A stretch of 64,000 bases of DNA from Azorinus chamasolen (Eukaryota; Mollusca; Bivalvia; Cardiida; Solecurtidae): assembly GCA_963576725.1 (NCBI GenBank), contig OY755241.1, forward strand, positions 74,145,001 through 74,209,000. The letters are read 5' to 3'. The notes under the pieces were generated by a model that ran no database searches, was not told the origin of the DNA, and worked only from the letters and a program-made list of their open reading frames with translations. This document shows, one piece after another, positions 51,921 through 62,567 of this stretch (within the stretch, counting starts at the first letter, position 1; each line of letters starts with the position of its first letter). Both the position numbers and the translations under genes were made by a program.

Positions 51921-52761
51921 GGAACAGGGAAAGGATTACTAACTACTAGTATCAGTATAAGTGTAACTCCAGTATATATACTATTTACATTAATTAAGAG
52001 ATACGCGTGTGACATGGTTTAATAACCTGAGATAATTACAAGCTGTCAACATATATATACTCTTTACATTAAGCCGATTCCGCTTACGAAGTCGGATTCC
52101 GATAAGTCGTGTGGCCGCGATCTAAACGATGGCCGCTTCTATAGTCCACGGGCAGATAGTTGGTGATAGACCGGAAGCCGTCTTTTATAAAGTTTACCGG
52201 GTAGCGTTCCCATCATAAACAACAATAACACTAAATATATTTAATGACATACATTTTTGTATTTGGTTGAAAACAATATTTACGAATCAAATCACATATA
52301 AATATTTTTTTAGGAATACGAGAAAAAATACAGCATAATTATTTGCTTTACAATAAGTTGCCTCAATCATCCGCACTCGGCTATTTACACAGGGCACCCT
52401 TCATTAACACCAATGACTTTAAAATACAGGTAACAAAGTCTATTTTTCTCCTTAGAGATGTAAAACAATATATCTAGAATTAATTAACATACATTTTGTA
52501 GAGACATTGTAAAGAAAGAACTATACTAACTTTATATATTTAAAATATACAGCATCATTACTATTCGATGCGTTGCCTCGATCGTCCGCACGGCGATATT
52601 ACATTTACATATTTACATATCATCAACGGCAATAACATTTAAATACATGTAACACAATACTGTTTCTTCGTACAGCTATAAAACAATATATTTATTAGAA
52701 TTGATTCACGTAAAGATTAATATAAATAAAGATCCATGACAAAAATACAGCATATTTACTC
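51921..52761. other. Unassigned region
   Basis: Two related stretches (CATAAACAACAATAACAC / AACAATATATTTATTAGAATT with GTTGCCTCGATCGTCCGCAC or near) near 52220-52400 and 52560-52700 suggest an old duplication. No gene seen. Confidence 0.35.
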
Positions 52762-53011
52762 TAAACCCGTTTACTCCATAAATACGCCTTTCTAGACCTG
52801 TGCAAACATAGTAGATCCAGATCAAACGGCTCCTGTAGGAGCCGTCTAATCAGGGTCTGCTCTGTTTGCTTATGGGAAAATACAGATATAGTTCTACAGT
52901 TTTGGCCATGGCTAAATATTCGTGTGCCTATGTGCTATCATTGCAATTAATCTAATTAATATTCAGGATGTCATGATTTCTTACATGAATATTCATGGAG
53001 TAAAGTGTTAA
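52762..53011. mobile_element. M1 MITE, subtype b, complete
   Basis: TAAACCCGTTTACTCCATAA start, hairpin with AAACGGCTCCTGTAGGAGCC, end GAGTAAAGTGTTAA. Shares its right TTAA with the next element. Confidence 0.75.
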
Positions 53012-53254
53012 CCCTTTCCCTCATGTAAGCGAATTTTGACGCATCTGCAAACAGTAGACCCAGATCACACGGCTCCTATGGGATTCGTCTGATCAGGATC
53101 TGCTCTGTTTGCTTGTGGTGTAATATAGATCGTATTCTACAGCTTCTTTCTGAGCCAAAATGTCATGCGTCCGTAAGCCATTATAAAAAATAATCTTATT
53201 AATGTTTATGAGGTCATTATTTCCTTTATGAATATTCATCAGGGAAAGGGTTAA
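53008..53254. mobile_element. M1 MITE, complete, joined to previous
   Basis: TTAACCCTTTCCCTCATGTA start, hairpin CACACGGCTCCTATGGGATT, end CAGGGAAAGGGTTAA. The two elements use one TTAA at 53008-53011. Confidence 0.75.
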
Positions 53255-53277
53255 TACGTGGCCTCGATCGCCCGTAC

Positions 53278-53300
53278 TCCCCCCCCCCCCCCCCCCCCCA
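53278..53300. repeat. Poly-C run
   Basis: An uninterrupted C run of about 20 bases; length is likely unreliable in an assembly. Confidence 0.9.
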
Positions 53301-53517
53301 CGCAAATCCCCTACCCACCCCAATTTATCTAAAACTATAAAACGACAATAACAATAAAATATATGCAATAAATCGCAAATTATTTTGTCTCCATGTAAAA
53401 TGGTATCTAAATGAACAGAAATAATTCTCTAAAACTAAAAGTACAGCATCTTAACTCGGCAATACTCTGTAGTACCCCTTTAAACACATCCTATTGTTTA
53501 CGCTTACCCGCAATCAA

Positions 53518-53768
53518 TTCAACCCGTTACTCCATGAATGTATCTTTCTATGTCTTTGCAAACAGAGCAGATCCAGATCAGACGACTCCTTTAGGAGCCG
53601 TCTGTTCAGGATCTACTCTGTTCTCTTGCGAAATAATATAAATATGATTCTAAAACAGTTGCTATACTCTGACTTAACATTTCCGTTTCAAATAAACTAC
53701 ATGTAAATGTTATAAAAATTCATCATGTCATTATTTCTTACATAAGTATTCATGGAGTAAAGGGTTAA
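53518..53768. mobile_element. M1 MITE, subtype b, complete
   Basis: Worn start TTCAACCCGTTACTCCATG, hairpin GACGACTCCTTTAGGAGCCG, end GAGTAAAGGGTTAA, again sharing TTAA with the next element. Confidence 0.75.
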
Positions 53769-53996
53769 CCCTTTCCCTGTTCAATATTCATGTAAGAAAT
53801 GATGACATAATGACTATTTTTTATAATGTAAACTTTTCAATGGAATTGTTTGCTTTAACGAAAACTGCAGAATCATATTTTTATTATGTCAACAGCAAAC
53901 AGAGCAGACCCTGATCAGACGGCTACTAGAGGAGTCGTCTGATCTGGGTCTACTCTGTTTGCAAATGCGTGAAAATGCGAAGGAAAAGGGTGACTA
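53765..53996. mobile_element. M1 MITE, joined to previous
   Basis: TTAACCCTTTCCCTGTTCAA start, complete hairpin GCAAACAGAGCAGACCCTGA to TCTGGGTCTACTCTGTTTGC, worn end GGAAAAGGGTGACTAA. Confidence 0.75.
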
Positions 53997-54310
53997 AATT
54001 TTCTATACAAAAGAATGTGTTCAAACGACGCATGAGCACAAAACATATTTTTCTCTAGATCTCCAAATTGTGTTAGAAAATTGTTTGCAATATGGGTTTT
54101 GCAATGTCAGCTAAAAGTCTAGATACTGCACGATAATCGGCTTCAAGTTGTCCTGAACAAATTGGTATATGACACTGTTTGTGTCTTTTTAAGGCACTCT
54201 ATCTCCTGAAATAAGCCACTTCTGAAGCCTTTCCTGCTCTACTAATAGATTCATAAGAAATGAACAAGTTTTGTGTAGCAAACCTTTAACCCATTCCCTC
54301 ATAGCCTTTT

Positions 54311-56179
54311 TATACGCCCACCTAATAAAGGTGGTCGTATATTGTCGTGGCCCTGTCCGTCCGTCCGTTCGTTCGTTCGTTCGTTCGTTCGTTTGTTTGT
54401 TCGTTCGTTCGTCCGTCAACATTTTGTTTGTCCGCTGTTTTCTGGGAAAACTATTTGACAGATATTAATGAAACTTCACACAAATGTTAAATGCACCAAG
54501 ATCTGAAGCTGAGTTGATTCTGAGGTTCATTTGATTTTTCATTTCAGAGTTATGGCCCTTGTCCTTAAAAAATATGCAAATAATTTGTCCGCTGTTTTCT
54601 GGGAAAACAATTTGAGAGATATTAATGAAACTTCACACAAATGTTAAATGCATCAAGATCTGAAGCTGAGTCGATTCTGAGGTTCATTTAATTTGTCGTT
54701 TTGGAGTTATGGCCCTTTTACTTAAAAAATAATGCAAATACTTACAAATAGTTTGTCCGCTGTTTTCTGGGAAAACTATTTGACAGATATTAATGAAACT
54801 TCACACAAATGTTTAATGCATCAAGATCTGAAGCTGAGTTGATTCTGAGGTTCATTTGATTTTTCATTTCAGAGTTATGGTCCTTGTCCTTAAAAAATAT
54901 GCAAATAGTTTGTCCGCTGTTTTCTGGAAAAACTGTTCGAGAGATATTAAGGAAACTTCACAAAAATGTTTAATGCATCAAGATCTGAAACTGAATTGAT
55001 TCTGAGGATCATTTGATTTTTCGTTTCAGAGTTATGGCCCTTGTCCTTCAAAAATAATGCAATAGTTTGTCCGCTGTTTTGTGGGAAAACTATTTGAGAG
55101 ATATTAATGAAACTTCACAAAAATGTTTAATGCATCAAGATCTGATGCTGAGTCGATTTTGAGGTTTATTTGATATTTCGTTTCGGAGTTATTGCCCTTT
55201 TACTTAAAAAAAAATGCAAATATATGCAAATAGTTTGTTCGCTGTTTTCTGGCAAAACTGTTTGACAGATATTTATGAAACTTCATACACATGTTTAATG
55301 CATCAAGACCTGAAGCTAAGTCGATTCTGAGGATCATTTGATTTTTTGATTCGGAGTTATGGCCCTTGCACTTAAAAAAATAATGCAAATCTATGCAAAT
55401 ATGAGGATGGCCATAGCTTTTTCATTTTAAATGATATTTACTTCAATTTTTATGCCCCCAAAGGCGGGCATATAGTAATCGCATTGTCCGTCCTTCCGTC
55501 TGTCCGTCCGTCTGTCCTTCCATCCGTCCCAAATTCGTGTCCGGTCTGTAACTTCTTCATCTATCAGTGGATTTCAATATAACTTGCCACAAATGTTCAC
55601 CAGACAGAGACGATGTGTTGCGTTCAACTCCCTGGTCCATGGGTCAAAGGTCAAGGTCACAGGGTCAATTTTTGGGGGCATTTGCCACGTGACTGTGACA
55701 TCTCTTGTTTTATATGGTTAAACCTTAATGTGAATTTTCACATATATTGCGGGGGTTTTGATATGTCATTTTATTCTAAAGTTATGGTCCTTGAACTTTG
55801 TGTGTTCGTTGCTTTGTTAGTCGGTCAACTTTTAGTTTGTCTGTTGTTTTCTGGGAAAACTATTAAAATGATATAAATGAAACTTAACACAAATGTTTTA
55901 AGCAACAAAATTTGAAGCTGAGTTTATTTTGAGGTTCATTCAGTTTGTCTTTACAGAGTTATGGTCGTTGCACTTTACAAAAATCTGCAAAAATGAGGAT
56001 TAGCTGTAACTTTTTTATTTAATAAGATATCCACTTCATTTTTTTTTAAAAAATAGTATCACCTTAATATGGAAATCAAGATCTGAAGCACAGATTAGAA
56101 AATGTCAACACTTATAAGGCATGTTGAATCAGAGAAAGTTTGCAAGTGGGCGTATTATGTACCGTATGCGGTACTCTTG
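54311..56179 (+). mobile_element. Pearl-like element, family I (TATACGCCCACC ends)
   Basis: Palindrome TATACGCCCACCTAATAAAG then GTGGTCGTATA; a GTCC/CGTT microsatellite (54355-54418); six to seven monomers of about 160 bp (TTTGTCCGCTGTTTTCTGGG near 54427, 54586, 54751, 54907, 55066, 55234, one more past 55840); half-palindrome GTGGGCGTATTA; hairpin TACCG-TATG-CGGTA; CTCTTG then TTTT. Holds a smaller element at 55451-55707. Confidence 0.8.
55451..55707 (+). mobile_element. Pearl-like element, family J (TATGCCCCC ends), one monomer
   Basis: TATGCCCCCAAAGGCGGGCA palindrome, TGTCCGTC microsatellite (55487-55525), one core with GGTCAAAGGTCAAGGTCACA, half-palindrome TTTTTGGGGGCAT, then ACATCTCTTG and TTTT. 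Nested in family I. Confidence 0.75.
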
Positions 56180-56501
56180 TTTTAGAGGCAATTTCTGAAT
56201 AAATCTACCAAAAAGGAGTATATACTGGAAACGAAAAGGAAAATGTAGAATTTTGTAGTATTGAAACCATTGTGCTCCAATGGAGCAAATGCTCTATTTA
56301 TCACCATGGTTTCAAGAAGTGTCTATTACAGAGGCCTGGAAAAGTCCATTTATGGAGGAAGGGGTTAAGGGTTTGTTGAGTGCAACAGACAATAACAAAC
56401 ATGGGCGACAAGGTAGACCAAGTCCATATTCTCCCACTATACAGTATAGACATGCCAAGCAAGAACTAATGCAACTTACCAGCCCAGATGCACACAGTCT
56501 A

Positions 56502-57345
56502 CCAGTGGTAATAATACAATACATTCGAATACACAGTTGACCAGTACCAGGTTACAGTCCACCAGTGGTAATTAATCAAGTACATTCGAACACACAGTTG
56601 AACAGTACCAGGTTACAGTCTACCAGTGGTAATTGATCCAGTTCACTCGAATACACAGCTGAACAGTACCAGTTTACAATCTACCAGTGGTAATTAATCA
56701 ACTTCACTCAAATACACAGTTGAACAGTACCAGTTTACAGTCTACAAGTGGTAATTAATCAAGTACATTCGAACACACAGTTGATCAGTACCAGGTTACA
56801 GTCTACCAATGGTAATTAATCAGGTTCAATCGAATACACAGTTGAACAGTACGATGTTACAGTCTACCAGTGGTGATTACTCCAGTTCACTTGAATACAC
56901 AGCTGAACAGTACCAGTTTACAGTCTACCAGTGGTAATTAATCAACTTCACTCAAATACACAGTTGAACAGCACCAGGTTACAGTCTACCAGTGGTAATT
57001 AATCAACTTCACTCAAATACACAGTTGAACAGTACCAGGTTACAGGCTACCAGTGGCAATTACTACAGTTCAGTCGAATACACAGTTGACCAGTACCAGG
57101 TTACAGTCTACCAGTTGTAATCAACCCAGTACATTCGAATACACAGTTGAATAGTACCAGGTTACAGTCCACCAGTGATATTAATTCCTACAGTTCAAAC
57201 GAATATATGGTTGAACAGTACCAGGTTACAGTCTACCAGTGGTAATCATTCCAGTTCACTCGAATACACAGTTGACCAGTACCAGGTTACAGTCTACCAG
57301 TGATAATTAATCCAGAACACTCGAATACAAAGTCGAACATTAACT
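56502..57345. repeat. 60-bp minisatellite, about 14 copies
   Basis: Unit words: AACAGTACCAGGTTACAGTC, TACCAGTGGTAATTAATC, then TTCACTCGAATACACAGTTG. Units differ by several bases each, so the array is old. No coding frame is kept. Confidence 0.9.
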
Positions 57346-57414
57346 CCAGCGACCATAGTTATCGTTATTCTACGAGCCAGGCACTTCTACCAAGATTTAC
57401 AAAACACCATTTTC

Positions 57415-57515
57415 TAAGTAAGTGAGTGAGTGAGTTGGGTTTTACGTCCGGCCAACAGTATTTCAGTTATTTGCAGACTGCGCCCACTTGAGACCATTTT
57501 ATGAACGTGGCTGGC
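57415..57515. repeat. Dispersed repeat with GGGTTTTACGTC core
   Basis: GTGAGTGAGTGAGTTGGGTT, TTACGTC and CAACAGTATTTCAGT also occur, altered, at 59965-60063. Possibly a SINE-type repeat common in molluscs; class not proved. Confidence 0.4.
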
Positions 57516-57580
57516 ACAACAAGAAGAAGTTAGTCCCGATGAAACACCTGCACTTGCACACATGATCGCAAAGACAATAT

Positions 57581-57810
57581 TTAACCCATTCCCTCATAGG
57601 CTATTTTTAGACCCAACCTCTTTGAATAAATCTACCGAAAAGGAGCATTAACTAAAGGAAGGGACATTTTTAGAATTTTGTAGTTTGAAACCATTGTGAT
57701 AAATAGAGCATTTGCTCCTATAGGAGCAAATGCTCTATTTATCACAATGGTTCCATAAAAGTGCCTTTTAGAGAGTCGTCAAAAGTCGTCAATATGAGGG
57801 AATGGGTTAA
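57581..57810. mobile_element. M2 MITE, complete and well preserved
   Basis: TTAACCCATTCCCTCATAGG start and ATATGAGGGAATGGGTTAA end. Hairpin ACCATTGTGATAAATAGAGC / GCTCTATTTATCACAATGGT around ATTTGCTCCTATAGGAGCAAAT is essentially perfect. TTAA flanks and CCC/GGG ends suggest a piggyBac-type origin. Confidence 0.85.
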
Positions 57811-58629
57811 ACATGCTTCTCGTGAAACCTTTGTTAAAACACATGTGTCAAATAATTCCAACTCACAGTGTAGACGCAGTACAAATTCAAACGTGTCTCG
57901 ATTTGGATGCACAGACTATTTTGAGTTTAAAATTCACAGCGCGCCATAGCTGTAGAGTCAAATACAAGCAGCGTACAAACTCTAAAACTCACATGTAGCA
58001 CATGCTCTACATCGTCTCTGTGCTATTAACCAATAAGGTTACAAGATTTCAGGGTGTTGGCGTCAATACTATATTGCGTAATTTTCTGTCCATTTCATCG
58101 AAAACTGACAGCTGTGAATGGAAACTGTCAATTGATCGGTGAAAAAATAAATAAAAGAAAGGACGGACAATACAGTAGCACTTTTTTAAATGAATTACTA
58201 AATACAATTTTATTTGTTGGAATAGTAAAGTTCTTTTTGAAACGATTATGTTAAAAATATAACTTGCTCGAAAGGATCTGCTGCCTTAGAGCATATTATC
58301 CTTAGCATCATTCATTTGTAAGATTATACAATGAAAAGATTTTCACCAACTGAAAAATCCGTCGAAAGTTACTATGAAAACAGTGCAAATACAGTAGCAC
58401 CCTTCTAAACGAATTATAAAAACAATTAACACATATTTCCAGATCAAGTTGTCTCCAATATACATCGAAATTCACTGTTTCGTCCGCCATATTTCAACGA
58501 AGAATAAGGCTTGCGACAAACCTTGTTCATTTCAATTTACCTCATCGAACCGCTTCAGCCAATCAGTGTGGCTTGCATTGCAACTTTGCAATATTTTGGC
58601 GGGGAAATTCACAGCGACGGTAGAACGGT
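57811..58629. other. Unassigned region
   Basis: No gene recognised. Confidence 0.3.
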
Positions 58630-58732
58630 AGCTCAGAGCATGTTTATTTCATACTACAGAATATAGTCCTCTCGGTGTGTCCCGCGCCTTGAGCACTATA
58701 TTCCGTAGTATGAAATAAAAATGCTCTAACCT
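58630..58732. mobile_element. Hairpin element with CATACTACAGAATATAGT arms
   Basis: AGAGCATGTTTATTTCATAC and CTACAGAATATAGT are mirrored by ACTATATTCCGTAGTATGAA and ATAAAAATGCTCT; the loop is GC-rich. Confidence 0.7.
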
Positions 58733-58825
58733 ATACGAAGATGCAAAAGCCAAACCAAATGTGTCTTGATTTAGATACATAAACGTTTTCGAGTGTAAAC
58801 AGTGTCGTGCCAATTACAATAGAGC

Positions 58826-59157
58826 GGAGGCCTGTTCAGGAGCACGGGCGCTTGATGAGCGCTTGCCCGAGCAAAAGTATCACTGCTGAACGCGATCGAG
58901 CGCCCTTTCTAAAAATCAAGAAATTTTTGTTCTGCGGTCGGGTTCTAGAGCATCAGTTTGTTAATTACGATTGTTTTCTTCCAGTCGGTTGCTTCTGTTA
59001 TCTTGTTGGTAGCCATCTTGGAAACACAAGCGAATGTCAAAGCGATACACCTCGCGAGTAGTCTAACTTGCGCTAGCTGGCACTAGGTGGGCGCCCACGT
59101 TCAGAGTCCAAGCGCTCGAAGTGACATCGAGCGCCCACACTCCTGAACAGGCCTCAG
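58826..59157. mobile_element. Inverted-repeat element with GAGGCCTGTTCAGGAG ends
   Basis: GAGGCCTGTTCAGGAG at 58828 is mirrored by CTCCTGAACAGGCCTC at 59141-59156. GGGCGCTTGATGAGCGCTTG inside the left end is answered by AAGCGCTCGAAGTGACATCG at the right. TTACAATAG occurs just outside both ends. Class unknown. Confidence 0.65.
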
Positions 59158-59484
59158 ATGTTACTTACAATAGCGGTGCGAGCAAACCGGCTTGACGCGC
59201 ACGGAATAAGCATGCTTTTATCGAGTACGATGTGACCCTAACGAATGTTTCTTACATAACATAGGCCTAACATAACATATCTTTTATTTGGCATAAATTT
59301 GCATACGCATAGTATAGCCAATATGGTCATATTTGTACACAAAGTGCATGGCATAATTATAATATTTGAAATTTCAAATCATGTTTGCTGAGAAGCTAAA
59401 TTTTGTTAACAGTCATATGAAAATGTTCATGAATATATATGAAGGATCTTCTCTAAAGTAAAAGTACATGCATATGATGTTTAC
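59158..59484. other. Unassigned region
   Basis: No gene or repeat recognised. Confidence 0.3.
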
Positions 59485-59617
59485 CGATTTCGATATATCC
59501 GTATTGTATGTTTCCGTACAGAACTAAATCAACACTGTCTTTGGGATTAGTTAAGTTCTGTACCAAATCACGAGGATAAGAACAATTATATGGGTCGGAT
59601 GACAAGTACCGGTCCAT
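59485..59617 (-). CDS. Candidate first coding exon
   Basis: ATG at 59617 opens MDRYLSSDPYNCSYPRDLVQ, then NLTNPKDSVDLVLYGNIQYG and YIEIG, up to donor GTAAAC (59484). If unspliced the frame ends nine codons later. The wording is non-repetitive and looks like a genuine N-terminus. No family recognised, no second exon found to its left. Confidence 0.35.
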
Positions 59618-59960
59618 ACTGGAGAGCGATAGCTGTCAACGCACACGACGATAGTCCATTTCAAACCATATTATTAAGAAAGAAATAATCATATATAGCA
59701 CAAGGAATTCCACTGAAAACAAACATCGACATGAAAAGAAACGTTCTTTATTTAGTTGAGTATGTGTAGAATGGATAAAAATAGAATTGAAATGGTTCGT
59801 GATAGATTACAATATAAACCTAAATATGAATTTGATTAAACACAAACATTAACGTTTTTCAAGCTCAATATAAGAATGCAAAACTGTATTGGAAATTTGG
59901 AAAATACTAAATTAAAAACAAATTGATATATAATGATTTGGTATATGGAGATTTAGGTTT
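59618..59960. other. Unassigned AT-rich region
   Basis: Would be the promoter side of the candidate exon 59485-59617; no clear TATA box or other element. Confidence 0.3.
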
Positions 59961-59964
59961 GCTT

Positions 59965-60063
59965 TGGTGTTTATCGGGTTTTACGTCGCTTCAACACAGT
60001 ATTTCAGTCATACCGGTATCGCGACGTCCAGCTATTTGCATGTGGAGGAAGACCCAAGAGGTT
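59965..60063. repeat. Dispersed repeat related to 57415-57515
   Basis: ATCGGGTTTTACGTCGCTTC, AACACAGTATTTCAGTCATA and CCGGTATCGCGACG; see the other copy. Confidence 0.4.
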
Positions 60064-60116
60064 CTTCTGTGGAGATTTAGGACGATTTTCTTGCCAACCA
60101 AACCGAATGTGTAACG

Positions 60117-60362
60117 TTTTAATCCATATACGTGCCTTTAAATGCATTTGCAAACAGAATAGACCCAGCTCAAACGGTTAATGTAGGGTCCATCTGATCA
60201 GGGTCTGCTCTGTTTGCTTATTGAAGTATAAACATCTGATTGGACAGTTTTTTACCAGGTCCAACACACATTTATTGTGTACATGCCATTATAAAAATTA
60301 AGCCAAATGACATTCAAACATACATCATTCTTACATAAGTATTCACGAAAGAAAGCGTTTAA
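60117..60362. mobile_element. M1 MITE, worn, joined to next
   Basis: Start TTTTAATCCATATACG, hairpin AAACGGTTAATGTAGGGTCC, end GAAAGAAAGCGTTTAA; TTAA 60359-60362 is shared. Confidence 0.65.
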
Positions 60363-60578
60363 CCCTTTACTCCATAAATACGCATTTTTTCGCCTTTGCA
60401 AACAAAGTAGACCCAGATCATAAGGCTTATAGGAACCGTCTGATTGGGATCTGCTCTGTTTGCTTATATACGAAAACATAAGCCTCATTCTACAGTGTCT
60501 GCCTTGGAGCTGTCTGATGTGGGTCTAATCTGTTTGCAATGCGTGAAAAAATGTTTACGATATGAGGGAAAGGGTTAA
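60359..60578. mobile_element. M1 MITE, composite of subtypes b and a
   Basis: Left end and hairpin are subtype b (TTAACCCTTTACTCCATAAA). The right third is the hairpin arm and end of subtype a (GGGTCTAATCTGTTTGC, ATATGAGGGAAAGGGTTAA), as if two copies had recombined. Confidence 0.7.
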
Positions 60579-60593
60579 TCAATGAAGTGTCGC

Positions 60594-60841
60594 TTAACCC
60601 TTTCCCTGCTCTATAGTTTGTCCAAATTTCAATACCTACTGAATACTCATGGACATAATAGTTATAACGAATTGTGGATGGTGGAACATTGTAGCCATTT
60701 CAGAAAGTAAAGAAACATATTTCAAATTCCATTAGCAAACAGAGTAGACCCTGATCCGACGGCTCCTATAGGAGCCGTCAGATCTGGGTCTACTCTGTTT
60801 GCAAATGCGTGAAAACACGTTTATATGAAGGAAAGGGTTAA
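60594..60841. mobile_element. M1 MITE, subtype a, complete, reversed
   Basis: TTAACCCTTTCCCTGCTCTA start, GGATGGTGGAACATTGTAGC body, near-perfect hairpin GCAAACAGAGTAGACCCTGA to TCTGGGTCTACTCTGTTTGC, end GAAGGAAAGGGTTAA. Confidence 0.85.
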
Positions 60842-60992
60842 GGCGGATTCTACTGCGGATATTTCCTTTCATGTCAATAACATGTTCTGTGTATTGTTTC
60901 ATTACTGGTAAGGTTTGTAAATAGACTGTCTGTATTTTAATAAAACTGTAAAAATAAGTAGATCCCTCTAAAGTTACTGCCAAAACGTGTTA

Positions 60993-61222
60993 TACAGTAG
61001 AACCTGTCCTAAGCGGGCAGTTATTTATTGAACATAGGAGTCTTAAAACAGGTTTTGCTTAATGCAGGTAAAGTAATGCAGAAAGCTCCTACAGGAGCTT
61101 TCTGCATTACTTGGCCTGTATTAAGCGAAATCTGATTGACCTGCACTTAGCTACCACCTGCCTTACAGAGCCATAAATGTTATACCTGTGTTTGTTGGCC
61201 GCTTGAGACAGGTTCTACTGTA
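60993..61222. mobile_element. M3-type MITE, complete
   Basis: TA-flanked; CAGTAGAACCTGTCCTAAGC start and CTTGAGACAGGTTCTACTG end. Central hairpin AGTAATGCAGAAAGCTCCTA / CAGGAGCTTTCTGCATTACT. Confidence 0.85.
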
Positions 61223-61311
61223 ATTAATTATGAGTTTCAAATGCAAGTGGTAGTTTAATACGGGGCGAAAGTTGTGCAATTTTCCGCATTACTTTTACAG
61301 TGTATATTCGT

Positions 61312-61558
61312 TTAGCCCTTTCTTCATATAAACGCATTTTCACGCATTTGCAAACAGAGTCGACCCAGATCAAACGGTTCCTATAGGAACCGTCTAATCA
61401 GGGTCTGCTCTGTTTGTCTAATGGCATGACATAGATCTGATTCTACACTTTTTATCAGAGCATAAAATCTAATTGAATGTTTACATTATGAAAATTCAGC
61501 TAATAGATAGTCATGGTGTCATTTTTCTGACATGAATACTGAACAGTGAAAGGGTTAA
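61312..61558. mobile_element. M1 MITE, complete
   Basis: TTAGCCCTTTCTTCATATAA start, hairpin AAACGGTTCCTATAGGAACC, end GAACAGTGAAAGGGTTAA. Confidence 0.8.
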
Positions 61559-61701
61559 CCATTTGAAGAAATGTACTTATTGTGAATAACTGCCACGTTT
61601 AAATGCATCATAGGTTTGTTTTGAAATACTCTATAGTGCTTTCGCTGGATGCATGCGAAACTATGAAATGAGTTACAATTTGACTTCAACACATCGCCTT
61701 G

Positions 61702-61949
61702 TATTGACTCATTCCTTCATATAAATGCATTTTCACGCATTTGCAAACAGAGTAAACCCAGATCAGACGGCTCCTATAGGAGCCGTCTGATCAGGGTCTG
61801 CTCTGTTTGCTTATGGAATTTGATATATCTGTTTTAGTTTCCAAAATGGCTACAATATTTCACCTTTCTTATTTCAGTATAATTAATTAGTCCACCAATA
61901 GTCAGAAGGTATTAAAATTTGGAATAAAAATAGAACAGGGAAAGGGTCA
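61702..61949. mobile_element. M1 MITE, subtype a, ends worn
   Basis: TGACTCATTCCTTCATATAA start, perfect hairpin AGACGGCTCCTATAGGAGCC, end GAACAGGGAAAGGGTCAG. Confidence 0.75.
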
Positions 61950-61984
61950 GATGTACATGTACATGTAATGGATATTAATTCGTA

Positions 61985-62567
61985 TCATGAACAGGGGAAT
62001 ATTTTGCCATTACAGGAACTCTAGAATCAGATCTACATATTACGTTATAAGTAATAATAGAGCAGACTCTTATGGAGGACGATCAACGCCAAAATTGCAT
62101 CATGCTTTGTGGCATTTCAGTTTGCTTCATTGTAATTGCATCATGCATTGTGGCATTTCAGTTTGCTTCATGATAAATGCATCCTGCATTGTGGTGTTGA
62201 ACAGTTTGCTAAACGATTATTGCATGTCAAGATGGGAGTCCTTCTTTCATTGAAGTTTCTTCAATGACACATGACCCAATGCGGTAAGCCCATAGCAACA
62301 AGCATAAAGCCGAACGACGAACGCCGAAGGCATAATGCACTTCAGCCGAACTCGCCATATAGGTGGCGCTGCATGTAAAACCAGATAATCAAACTACTGA
62401 AAGTACTGAGGATGGATTCAACGTAGATCGAATTAAATGTTTGGTTTGGTTTTTAAATGTTGTTTTGAGCAAAAAAAAGAACATTATTCGGACGTGTGTG
62501 TATTGGGGGGGGGGATTAATTATTTAAAAAAGATGTTGCCTTTGGTGCAATTTTATTTGTTGCTTTT
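61985..62567. other. M1 scrap and a short tandem repeat; otherwise unassigned
   Basis: GAACAGGGGAAT and CAGATCTACATATTACG are M1 body words (61987-62060). TTTGTGGCATTTCAGTTTGC and ATTGTGGCATTTCAGTTTGC (62107, 62150) form a 42-bp direct repeat around ATTGCATCATGC. A G run lies near 62505. No gene seen. Confidence 0.4.

Larger units (their letters stand above)
54286..56367. mobile_element. M2 MITE split by a pearl-like element
   Basis: TTAACCCATTCCCTCATAG at 54286 and CTGAATAAATCTACC, the M2 hairpin GAAACCATTGTG..GCAAATGCTC and AGGGGTTAA at 56187-56367. The pieces join when 54311-56179 is left out. Confidence 0.75.

Noticed and set aside
54189..54468. Frames rich in NERTDERT or VRSFVRSFV
   Set aside because: Translation of the GTCC/CGTT microsatellite at the start of a pearl-like element.
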